Assembly: GCA_013399015.1 (NCBI GenBank)
Contig: VWZX01005778.1
Location: 51,683-115,682 of the forward strand
Direction: 5' to 3'
From: Galbula dea
Taxonomy: Eukaryota; Chordata; Aves; Piciformes; Galbulidae
Length of the DNA: 64,000 bases
The notes beneath the pieces were generated by a model that saw only the letters and a list, made by a program, of their open reading frames with translations, had not been told where the DNA came from and did not search any database. Made by a program: the position numbers and the translations under genes. Of this stretch, positions 39,501-47,500 are shown one piece after another (the first letter of the stretch is position 1; every line of letters starts with the position of its first letter).

Positions 39501-41857
39501 GAAAAAAAAACAACAACAAAACCTGCTCTAAAATATAATTAGTATATTGTACTGTATACTGAGACATATTTACACTTGATGTAATTGTCAGTTTGCATGA
39601 GCACATGCTAACACTGGAGTCCTTCTAAGCCTCTTTTCCCTTTCTCTCTCTCCTTTAAGATCCGAAGTATTTGTGAACAGCAGTTAAATCCCGTATCTTG
39701 AATGATGCTAAAGAGAGAAGGATCTCAATCTCAGTGTTCTGATACACCCTGGTACTACCAGAATATAAGTAAACAGTTTAATCTTCCCTAGTTTCAACTC
39801 TTATTCCACTTAAGTAAACATCACAACATCAGCACAGAATAAACAGAGTTGGACATTACAAGGCATTCTTCAACCCTGCCAGCACTTTTGCCTCTCGACT
39901 TTTGTGAAGATTTCTTTTCTTCCCCTCTCTTGTTTTGTTGTGGTGGTTTCTTTGAAGGGGGTGAGGCAGGCATGCAGTGAAGGACTGGGAGGTAAACAAA
40001 AGAAACGCTAAGGAAACTTTATAACAAATATAGGCTATCACTTTGGGATTTGCATACCTCTTCCATCTGCTTCCAAATATTCTCACATTCATTCAAGAGT
40101 TCTTCCTTGGCATCTAGACAAACTAAGTCACCAGAGACTCCTGGCAAGTTTCCAGCCTAATTAAAAAGCAAACAGAACACTTATCACGTTATCTACAACA
40201 ACTATTAACAGGTTACTGAGTCATATCTGTTACTTGAGGTCAAACATGTATTAAGGCAATCCCTCCGAATCCAAAGCCTCCAGTTAACTCCCCTCTATTT
40301 CTAGAAAGCACCTAACTATTCAGTAAAATCAGTTAACTGTATTACTGTAGAAGAATTTGAAGACACTAATAATGTTATTTAAAACTGAATCACAAAGTCC
40401 TGCATTTTCAAAACTGCTCTGTCTGCAATGTTGTTTTTTTCTTTTATGAAAACTTTATTAAAGAAACTCTCACATGTACAAAGCTACATTTTATTTCCAT
40501 AGATCTGTTAGTTCTGCTCTGTCTTCCAATAAACCTGACAACTGGAATTCAGAATGTTTCCTATTAAGAAATTATAGTGTCCTGGAGGTTATCAGAAAAA
40601 CAAATAGCAGAACTTGAAAGATAGGCAGGCAACCCAGGAAAGTGGGCACCAGGAGAGCCAAGAGAAAAATCAACCCAAGTTGATAAAGTCTGAGAAACTG
40701 TTAGGTTAGATAGAAACACATACTAATTCAGAAGTTTAATCCCAGTGTGAGGAATATAATTTATGTTTTGCTTCAGCCATCTTGTGGAGTTTGTTTCCAC
40801 CATTTTGTAGGCTCATGGTTATTAGGGCTGTTGCTATATGGACCCTGTCCTGTGAGCTGAGGCCTGGAGCAAACCAGTATGATTGGAGGAACCTGGACTT
40901 AGAGGATTACCATAAGGAGATATTGAGGATCCTTATTACTACCACTCAACTGCCCATGGTTCCCCGACTTACTTTGACAGATGGCATGTCAGTTTTTGCA
41001 GAAGAACTTAGAATGCCAGTTCGCAAGCACCCGTCAATGGGAAACAGAGCTCCTGAGAAGGGTATAAAAGGCCTGCAAATCTAAGTGTGGGGGTGCCTCC
41101 ATTTTGAGATGCACCCAACTCAGCTGACTCAGATATTTCCAACAAAGAGCTTCTAAGTTCTTTGCTTTGAAAACTTATTCATTTATTTGTAGGTGGGTAT
41201 TCCTCACACTAGTTAGATCTATAAATAGATACAGGAGTGACAACAGGAATTAAGAGGGAAAAACAAGGGCCAAACTGGCAGTTAAAGTGGGGTGGGGCTT
41301 TTTGTGTGTGTGCTGCTGTAGTTTTTTTTGGGGGTTTGCTTCAAAAACTTAGTCATCTTTAAAATTTAATTGTAGGTGGGTACTTCTCACACTAGTTAGA
41401 TCTATAAATAGATACACGAGTGATAACAGGAATGAAGAGGTGCCAAAGGGGCAGTTAAAAAGTGGGGTGGGGTTTTTTTGGTGTGTACTGTTGTGGTTTG
41501 TTTGAGGGTTTTGTTTTGGTTTTGTTTGGGGTTTTTTGGGAGGTTTTTGTCTGTGTGGGGAGTTTTTTTTTCCCCAAGGTAAAACAACCAACAGGAATTT
41601 CCTAGATGTACAAGATGGAGATCAAAAAGGGACATCTAAAAAGAAAGCTGTAAAGAAGAAATAAGTATCTTTGCCATACTGATACACAAATTCTTAACTT
41701 TTCATTCATTTTCAGAACAAAACCTCAGGATCAGAAAAAAAGATCTTGAAAACTCTAATGACTTAAAAGGAGTGAAATATTCAACTAGTTTAAGTATGCC
41801 ATAGGAGAGTGGCAAAGAAAAAACATCAAAAGGTCTCACCTGAACACTGGAAGTATT
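15552..41857 (-). CDS. CENPK: Centromere protein K, ten coding exons found
   Basis: CENP-K is a subunit of the constitutive centromere-associated network (CENP-H/I/K group) that helps attach kinetochores to centromeric chromatin. Minus-strand coding exons in order are 41857-41840 (18 nt, tentative), 40156-40058, 37978-37928, 31991-31919, 27106-27060, 26783-26701, 26581-26483, 26214-26073, 19418-19365 and 15710-15552. All introns are GT-AG and all phases agree, giving 825 nt (274 codons plus stop) against about 270 aa in the family. Recognisable parts are EELLNECENIWKQMEE, coiled-coil segments (QKVKNNLETLLSTVQ; WYEEQEQILNTFNQLEEE), EFVDEHFPLP, and the conserved C-terminus DSFWPPYIELLLRYGIALRH...PNRMRLEAF. 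The initiator was not located with confidence; an ATG at 41948-41946 abutting a GT is one weak candidate. The gene shares a divergent promoter with PPWD1. Introns are loaded with CR1 and LTRs, but every exon found is intact. Confidence 0.93.
15711..17435. other. CENPK last intron, unique part
   Basis: AT-rich intron sequence before the intronic CR1 copy. I see no exon, RNA or recognisable repeat. Confidence 0.5.
17436..18292 (+). mobile_element. CR1 LINE, 5'-truncated, in CENPK last intron
   Basis: The plus-strand frames match the CR1 RT C-terminus (WAHKNCMRFNKYKCKVLHVGQG near 17500, then LEYCIQFCKKD and ERLKELGLFSLGEE-like sequence). The 3'UTR ends in 'cccttccaacccgggacattcc' and a degenerate tail at about 18290. 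It lies antisense to CENPK transcription. Confidence 0.87.
18293..19795. other. CENPK intron sequence around exon 19365-19418
   Basis: AT-rich intronic sequence on both sides of the 54-nt penultimate coding exon. No further gene or transposon is apparent. Confidence 0.5.
19796..22200 (-). mobile_element. CR1 LINE with 316-codon endonuclease frame
   Basis: It lies on the CENPK sense strand in the intron between exons 26214-26073 and 19418-19365. An uninterrupted frame (22144-21194) encodes a CR1 apurinic-type endonuclease: GYRLFRKDRQGRRGGSVAL, VVVGVYYRPP, LMGDFNLPEVDW and LDHSDHEGVEF, followed by the linker to the RT. The RT continues in broken frames (KSMAPGGMHPRSLREL at about 21000; SGVPWGSILGPVLFN near 20400, with the active-site region reading LADDTSLGGAV). 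The 3'UTR and tail are missing, with the copy stopping near 19796. It is one of the least decayed CR1 copies here. Confidence 0.88.
22201..23660. other. CENPK intron, unique sequence
   Basis: AT-rich intron between a CR1 and a solo LTR. Short open frames show no splice support or recognisable protein family. Confidence 0.5.
23661..24466 (+). mobile_element. Solo ERV LTR with perfect target duplication
   Basis: It begins TGTACTGGGTCTGG and ends CCACCACA. A perfect 5-bp target duplication ATAAT flanks it (23656-23660 and 24467-24471). A TATA box (TATAAAA, 23902-23908) and AATAAA (24033-24038) are correctly ordered for a plus-strand LTR. The apparent length of 806 bp includes an exact 239-bp duplication (23856-24094 and 24096-24334) separated by a single N at 24095. 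That duplication is probably an assembly artefact, and the real LTR would be about 566 bp. It lies antisense to CENPK. Confidence 0.85.
24467..26072. other. CENPK intron, unique sequence
   Basis: AT-rich intronic DNA without a recognisable repeat or exon. Low-complexity A runs occur near 25070-25090. Confidence 0.5.
27790..28345 (+). mobile_element. CR1 LINE 3' fragment in CENPK intron
   Basis: The frame at 27828-28100 reads the CR1 RT C-terminus (LPYEERLRELGLFSLKKRRLRGAL). It is followed by the 3'UTR ('ggggggttggactagataatc') and a degenerate tail at about 28335. It is antisense to CENPK. Confidence 0.85.
28346..30204. other. CENPK intron, unique sequence
   Basis: AT-rich intron. A perfect short hairpin (11-bp arms, 4-bp loop) lies at 29565-29590. 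No gene or recognisable transposon was seen. Confidence 0.5.
30205..30476 (+). mobile_element. Short CR1 3' end
   Basis: About 270 bp of CR1 3'UTR: 'gtgacaggactagagggaatggg' through 'ggttggacttgatgatcttgaagg' to the 'gattctgtgattg' tail. It is severely 5'-truncated, which is typical of CR1. Confidence 0.85.
30477..31143. other. CENPK intron, unique sequence
   Basis: Unremarkable intron sequence between two short CR1 tails. Confidence 0.45.
31144..31400 (+). mobile_element. Short CR1 3' end
   Basis: About 250 bp of CR1 3'UTR, from 'caaggggcaatggctgcaag' to 'cttccaactcctaatattc' and a decayed tail. It resembles the 27790-28345 copy in subfamily. Confidence 0.83.
31401..32140. other. CENPK intron flanking exon 31919-31991
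   Basis: AT-rich intron sequence surrounding a 73-nt CENPK exon. Nothing else is recognisable. Confidence 0.45.
34998..35200 (-). mobile_element. Antisense CR1-type 3' end fragment
   Basis: The plus strand reads the reverse complement of a CR1-like 3' end ('atcatagtattgtccgagctgg', then 'agatcatcgagttcagctc'). It interrupts the RT of element B just after the SKAFD motif. The right limit is uncertain. Confidence 0.6.
35266..35545 (+). mobile_element. LTR fragment of the family seen at 12732-13265
   Basis: It starts TGTCCTGGTTTGGATTAGA and continues 'actaattctgttcagtga', which is the reverse complement of the right end of the 12732-13265 LTR. It is therefore a sense-oriented copy. The distal end is not clear and the element seems truncated. 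It lies within the interruption of CR1 element B. Confidence 0.6.
35546..35645 (-). mobile_element. Small antisense CR1 fragment
   Basis: About 100 bp ('ctcgctgaagggcaggacaa', then 'gtgtgtcagccactccaccc') match the complement of the CR1 RT region that encodes the VADTPEGCAAIQRDL type sequence. It is a remnant only. Confidence 0.65.
36797..37254. other. CENPK intron, unique sequence
   Basis: AT-rich sequence between two CR1 copies; nothing recognisable. Confidence 0.45.
37255..37720 (-). mobile_element. CR1 LINE fragment, antisense
   Basis: It opens with a reversed CR1 3' end ('catagaattattttggttgg', 'aagatcaagtccaccacaag') and passes into RT sequence ('gatgaagatattaaatagga'). An internal part is missing near 37575, where 3'UTR jumps to the RT core. 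It lies on the CENPK sense strand, about 210 bp from the exon at 37928-37978. Confidence 0.82.
37979..40057. other. CENPK intron, unique sequence
   Basis: AT-rich intron between two coding exons. No transposon or RNA gene was recognised. Confidence 0.5.
40746..41208 (+). mobile_element. Probable solo LTR
   Basis: The ends TGTGAGGAATA and TATTCCTCACA form an 11-bp perfect inverted terminal repeat with TG/CA edges. A TATA-like TATAAAA lies near 41062. Clear target duplications were not seen (CCCAG against CTAGT), so the boundaries or the class could be wrong. No internal retroviral sequence follows. Confidence 0.5.
41161..41560. repeat. Diverged tandem duplication of about 180 bp
   Basis: The segment around 41191 (aggtgggtattcctcacact, then 'agttagatctataaatagat') recurs 183 bp later at 41374 with a few differences. 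Both copies run on into 'gcagttaaa...gtggggtgggg' and a T/G-rich stretch. The duplication includes the right end of the probable LTR. The second copy is extended by G/T-rich simple sequence to about 41575. Confidence 0.7.
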
Positions 41858-42354
41858 CTAAAGAGAAAAGTAGCAATACTTGTACTTCCTAAAAAAATTG
41901 GGGCATCAATAACTAAAACCAGAACACCAAAAAAATCTGGATTACCATGATCTGATAAGGTCTAATGAGCACAGTTTTTGTAAAGGAAAGTCATTATCGT
42001 TTTAGGAGTCTTGGTATGTCTCCACAACATAGAAAAAATAGTTCACAGAATTTTGTAAGACTTCTGAAGTGCCTTCAGCAAAGCTTAACAAATTAAGCTG
42101 CCTTGAGATGCAATGTACTTTATTCCTCAGACCAAAAGCTGTCAGCGCGACAAATAATAATAAAAGAAGCCTGAACAGTTAATTTTCATCATGGCAAAAA
42201 GGCTCAGCAGCAGAGCTAAAAGGACCTGAATGTAAAAAAAAAAAAAGGGGGGGGTGGAGGGGGAAACTCACAACAAAACACTCTGGAAATTTCAAGGGGG
42301 TCTTGGGTGGAATAACAAGTTCTATCATCTCCCATCATGTCCCCTGCAATAGTA
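41561..42354. other. CENPK 5' intron region around the 18-nt exon
   Basis: Apart from the tentative exon at 41840-41857, this is AT-rich intron with an A-run/G-run low-complexity tract at about 42234-42265. Confidence 0.45.
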
Positions 42355-42856
42355 CAATCATAGAATAGTTACAGCTGGAAGCAACCTTGAAGATCATCGA
42401 GTCCAGCCTTTGTCCTAGCCCTACCAACTCGCTAAATGATTCCCTCCAACGCAACATCCACATGTCTCTTAAACACCTCCAGGGATGGTGACTCAGCCAC
42501 CTCCCTGGGCAGCCTGTTCCAATGGCTGATAACCCTTTCAGTAAAGAAATTCTTCCTAATATACAGCCTGAACCTCCCCTGCCGCAGTTTCCATCCATTT
42601 CCCCTCGTCCTATCACTCTCCACCAGGGAGAACAGACCAGTCCCTACCTCTCTACAACCTCCCTTCAGGTAGTTATAGAGAGCGATGAGGTCTCCCCTCA
42701 ATCTTCTCTTTTCCAGGCTAAACAGGCCCACATCCCTCAATCTTTCCTTATAAGATTTATGTTCTAAGCCCTTTACCAGCTTGGTAGCCTGACTCTGGAC
42801 AATCTGCAGCACCTCAATGTCCCTCTTGAAGTGAGGGGCCCAAAACTGGATCCAGT
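42355..42856 (-). mobile_element. CR1 LINE 3' part, antisense
   Basis: The minus-strand frame 42812-42432 reads without a stop for 126 codons through a CR1 RT C-terminus and into the 3'UTR (KLVKGLEHKSYKERLRDVGL, then FTERVISHWNRLPREVAESP). The plus strand starts with the reversed tail 'caatcatagaatagttacag'. It lies in the CENPK 5' intron on the gene's sense strand. Confidence 0.87.
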
Positions 42857-43979
42857 TTCAATCAATCAATATGAAAATAAATCTCTTGGTATACTGCAAA
42901 ACCCCCCACCCCAAATGTTTAAATTATTATAATTATTTATTACTGGTGACCTCAAAATGTCCACAATTGATTGTTGGTCCCTAATACTGTTCTGTTAATT
43001 ACCTTATAAAGCATATACAAAGTTTCATTGTCAGATGGTGGGTTTTTTGTAGCTTGGAGTTTTGCCTATTTTTTTATTTCTACATCACACCTGAAAAATT
43101 ATCCTTAATATTAGTGCATTCTAGTTTCAACATGGTATTCCTTCTGTAGTCTCATTTTAGGACTACGTATTTTCTTATTACAAAACTATGTAATTAGGTA
43201 AAAAAAAGTACACACAGGGACAAGCGTGCGTTGTAACCTCTCTGCTAGTCAAGTAAACAGGCAAGCTGTACAGGAAATGTTTATGTCAACAAATACACAC
43301 AAGCAACTGCTGGAAGAAATTCAGAGATTAAAAAGGGAAGCAGCAGCAGCCGCCCTGGAAAAACTGGTAGAAAAAAAGAGAAAACCGGGAGTTCACCTTG
43401 GGAAAAAGAATATAAGTATACAAATAACATCACAAAAGAGGTTAGACAGGGAGCTCCCATTCTCCCTGACATAAACGCCTGAACTACAGCGACAGAAAAA
43501 CATCCAGAACGTGTTGTCTGAGAAACAAATAACCTAGTGCAAGGTTGATTAGTTTGAGCAATATCAGACAATGGAACTAGTCAACCCTTATAGAAACCTA
43601 GCATTTAGCATTGCCTATTTTCCTGACCACCAAGACCCCGGAGAGAAATAACATCCTGCCTAGGAAAAGACTGAAACTGAAATGCTGCCATGAGGAAGTG
43701 CAAAAAGCAAACTACGGTAAAAGTAAACGAGCAGGGGGAGAACGCCACCTCTGACTTAAAACCCCCGGCCCACTTAAATCCACCCCCCTCTGCGCATATA
43801 CAATGGTACTACACACGCTTTTGATGCAAATAAGATAACCAAGAGACCACTAACGAACAATGACTTAAAATACTAACCAATATGAGTGAACTTCGGCGAC
43901 TTTCTGTTAATCATGTAATGGACTAAATATGTTGTAGCTTTGGTACGAAACTGAGCTAGCTTTGTGGAATGCCACTTAC
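42857..43979. other. CENPK first intron, 3' of the promoter
   Basis: No transposon or convincing exon was found. Open frames near 43230-43570 on both strands overlap and have no family resemblance. The CENPK start codon may lie in this interval or in 41858-42354. Confidence 0.45.
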
Positions 43980-44200
43980 CTCACAGCTTTACGCAAACCT
44001 GTAACAAAAGAGATAACCTCGACCCTGTGCGTATGGCTTGCATACCGGGTAAAGAACCCTCTTTTTTGGACAACAAAAGGAGGTCGCTCCTCACACATGA
44101 AGGCAAGACCCAGTCCACTTCGCCCCCTCCCCCTCCCCTTCCCCTTCCCAACAGCCCTACGGCCCTAACGGCCACGGCGCCTCGGTTCCACAGCTAAGCA
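43980..44200 (-). other. CENPK: Probable non-coding first exon of CENPK
   Basis: A strong splice donor (CTGTGAG|gtaagt on the minus strand) ends an exon at 43980, just inside the CpG-rich promoter. No reading frame through it joins the downstream CENPK exons in phase, so it is probably 5'UTR. The transcription start is a guess. Confidence 0.45.
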
Positions 44201-44219
44201 GCTGCCTCTCTCGGTCGCC

Positions 44220-44549
44220 GAAACTTGCGACCGCCTATTGGGGCCAGTGGCGTCGTCCCACGCAACTTCAGCAACCCAGGGCTACAGTGGCCACCGCCGC
44301 CATCCCTTGCCATCCTTTCCCCCACACACACCCGTCCCTATCCGTCACCATTGCGGCCTCCGCCGCCACCGCCAACCCCTTCCCCTCCCTGCCCGTTACC
44401 ATTGCGGTTCTATCCTGACGCTACTCGTCAAAAGTCCTCTGCTGCGCGCGCTCCACGCTCATTGGCTGCGTCCCGTGACGTTACTCCTAAAGCGCCCAGT
44501 ATAAGTTGTGAAGCGACGGAAGTCTTTGCGTAGAAGTTTTGCTTGCAGT
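44220..44549. promoter_or_regulatory. Bidirectional CpG-island promoter of CENPK and PPWD1
   Basis: The interval between the two divergent genes is GC- and CpG-rich, unlike the AT-rich surroundings (the island extends roughly 44100-44940). Inverted CCAAT boxes (ATTGG) lie at 44237-44241 and 44461-44465. A CRE-like TGACGT lies at 44476-44481, 11 bp beyond the second box. NF-Y plus CRE spacing of this kind is common in promoters of growth-related genes. The start sites themselves are not visible. Confidence 0.7.
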
Positions 44550-47500
44550 ATGGCGTTGTCCGAGTCTGAGCGTAAGCGAAAGCAGCCAGAGACGGCGGAC
44601 AGCAGCGAGGAGGTGGTGGTGGCGGCGGCGGCGGCGGCGGCAGCGGCAGCGGCAGAGGAGGATGAGGAGGAGCGCTGGGTCGGGCCTCTTCCAGGGGAGG
44701 CCGCACAGGCAAAAAAGCGGAAAGGTAACAGGAGGACCGGAGTCCTCGTCCGCCTGCTCCTTCTTTCTTTGGGGGTCGGCTCGCGTGGCGTTCCCGGGCC
44801 GGGTCCGGAGCAGTAGGATCGCCTCCGGAGGCCCACAGGCTCACTGGTAGCGGGAGCATGGCCCCGGCCCTGCGGTGTGGCCGCCTGGCAGCTGGGTTAC
44901 CCTCGGGCTGTTTCCCTGAGCCTCGAACGGGCGNGATCCAGTTTTGCATCTACCCGCAGATATTTGAGTGCCATTGTAAGTGTTAATGTGACTTTAATTA
45001 TATTCTACACATGTAAACCTGCCGGTTCAGCAACAGGTGATATTGTGCAGGTTAGGATTTAAAAATCAGAGACCTTCAAGAGAGGTTTCCTAGTGGATCT
45101 GATCTGCCAAGGAGCTTGGCAGCTGAAGGATCTGGCCGGGGGACCGTGCAGACACTTCTGAGAGTGGAAAGTGAATCTAGCGAAGGGGGGAGAGGCTAGA
45201 GGCAGCTGCAGCCCAGCCCCCATAGTGGCAGCAGCGTGTCCCTGAGCTCTGACTCATCACTGTGTCCCTGAGCTCTGACTCATCATTGTGGGCAGGACTG
45301 GCAATGTAGGCAGTTACAGCCAGTCGTGTAATAGGTAGCCCTTGGGAGCCAGAGCGACCTGGAGCAGGCAAACAGCAGCAGGGGCATCAGTTTGTGTGTT
45401 AGTTCATGCTGACAGAGCGTGCAGAAAGAAAGTGCAGGGAGGTTTGTTAAATCTAAAATGGTTTCTACACACCACAACAGCCTTGCTGAGGAAAGGATAT
45501 CTGCAAAGCTTGTGAAACCAAACAGTTGTATTAAGACCAACCCATGTAGAGTGTTAGCGGTTGAGGACTCCTCACTGAGAGACACTGAAGCACTCATCTG
45601 CCATCTGGACAACTAGAGAGGTCTGCTGCCTGCCAGGGGCCCAGGTCCGTGGCATCAAGAAGAAGCTACCAAGCCTGGTGAAGCAAGACAGTTACCATCC
45701 ACTCTGCTCTTTCATGTTGGGTCAAACAAGACAGTGACAAGGCAGTACCAAAACATCAAAAGGGACTTGGAAAGATGTTGAAGGGGTCAAGAGTGCAGAC
45801 AGTGTTCTCTCTCCTCCAGGTGGGAGGCTGGGACCCATGAAAAAGGACACAAATAAATCAAGTGAATGACTGGCTGTGTGGCTGGTGCCACACTCAGGGT
45901 TTTCGGTTCTGTGGTCTTGGACGTACCTTTTAGAGGCCAGGCGTGTTGACAAGAGATGGAATGTGTCTGACCACATGGGGTGAGGATGCTCTGAGGAGCA
46001 AGCTGGCTGGACTTATCAGCAGAGCTTTAAACTAGATTTGGCAGGAAGGGATGTACTTCAGAAGGACTGAAAACATAGAGGAGATGTCAACACTTCAGGA
46101 GTCAGCAAGAGAATGCCTGTAAATCATTCCAAAGGAACTAGAGAGGACATCCCCCATAAGGTGACAAGGCTGAAAGCTCAGCTAAAGTGTCTTTATACTA
46201 GCACACACAGCACAGCTAACAAGCAGGATGAATTGGAGGCCATGGTTCAATTAGAAAACTGTGACCTGATTGCTCTCACAGAAGTATGGTGGGATGGTTC
46301 AGGCAGCTGAAACACAGAAATTGAAGGCTATAAGCTATTCAGGAGAGACAGACCGGGAAGGAGGGGTGGAGGTGTTGCCCTCTATGTCATGAGATCGATA
46401 GACTGTGAAAAGCTGTCTTTGAGAAACAATCATGAAAAGGTTGAGAGCCTGGGGGTAGAACTTAAGGATCAAACCAATAAAGGTTAGCTTGTGGTTGAGG
46501 TCTGCTATAGGCTGCCTTATCAAGGGGAATCTTTTGAGGAGGCCTTTTTGCTTCAGCTACAGGAAGCATTGAACTCAACAACCCTTGTCCCGATGGGGGA
46601 TTTTAATCACCCAGATATCTGCTGGAATAGCAGTACACCTGGCTGCAAGCAATCCAAGATATTCCTGCAGTTTGCTGAAGACCACGTTCTGGTACAGGTA
46701 CTAGACAAACCAACCAGAGATGAAGCATTACTGGACCTTGTGCTCACCAATGCAGAGGAACTCATAAGAGAGGTGAAGATTTGAGGTAGTCTAGGCTGTA
46801 GTGACCATGCCTTGGTTCAGTTCACAATCTCAAAAAATGTAGGCTTGGCAAAGAGCAAAATCAGGACCCTGAACTGGAGAAAAGCAGATTTTCATCTGTT
46901 GAAAGATTTAGTGGTTGAGAGAGTGGTTTAGAGACAAAGATGCCGGTCAGTTCTGGCAGCTCTCTTCTTACAGCACAAGAGATCTGCATCGGTCTGTGTA
47001 AGAAATTGGCCAGGGCAGGAGGGAAACTGCTGTGGCTGAGGAAGGACCTGCTCCTCAAACTGAGGCACAAGAAGGAAATACATAGGCAGTGGAAGCACGG
47101 ATACGTGGCCTGGGGAGAGTACAGGGAGATGGCTAGGACATGTAGGGGGGAGATCAGGAAAACAAAGGCACAGATGGGATGTAAATAATAAAAAAGGGTT
47201 TTCTTTTTATTTTATTTAGTTCTTGAATTTGAACGCATTTATCTTGAAAATCTACCATGTGCTTCGATGTATGAACGCAGTTACATGCACAGAGATGTCA
47301 TTACACATGTAGCATGCACTAAGTAAGTATCTTTTTTTCCACTGTAACTCATTTTCAGAGGTGAATTTTTGGGTATGCTGTTTTTGTATTTTCATTGTAG
47401 AAGTTTCATAATGGAAAGTCAGTGTGTCCAGAGCTGGTATTTTAAGGTTTTATTGAAAAGTGCAAAGGAAAGGGCTACTGAGAAGCAAGATAAAAATTTG

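Noticed and set aside
43003..43030. Possible CENPK start exon ending in ATAAG|gtaatt
   Set aside because: A donor and an in-phase ATG exist, but there is no convincing acceptor before it and no protein evidence. It is equal to or weaker than other candidates.
43226..43571. Overlapping 82- and 96-codon frames upstream of the CENPK/PPWD1 promoter
   Set aside because: They overlap on opposite strands without recognisable domains. They do not join the CENPK exons in phase, so they were not accepted as the missing CENPK start.
44428..44949. 173-codon minus-strand frame opposite PPWD1 exon 1
   Set aside because: It is rich in Pro, Ser and Ala because it is the complement of GC-rich coding and island DNA. 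It has no family resemblance and no splice partner.
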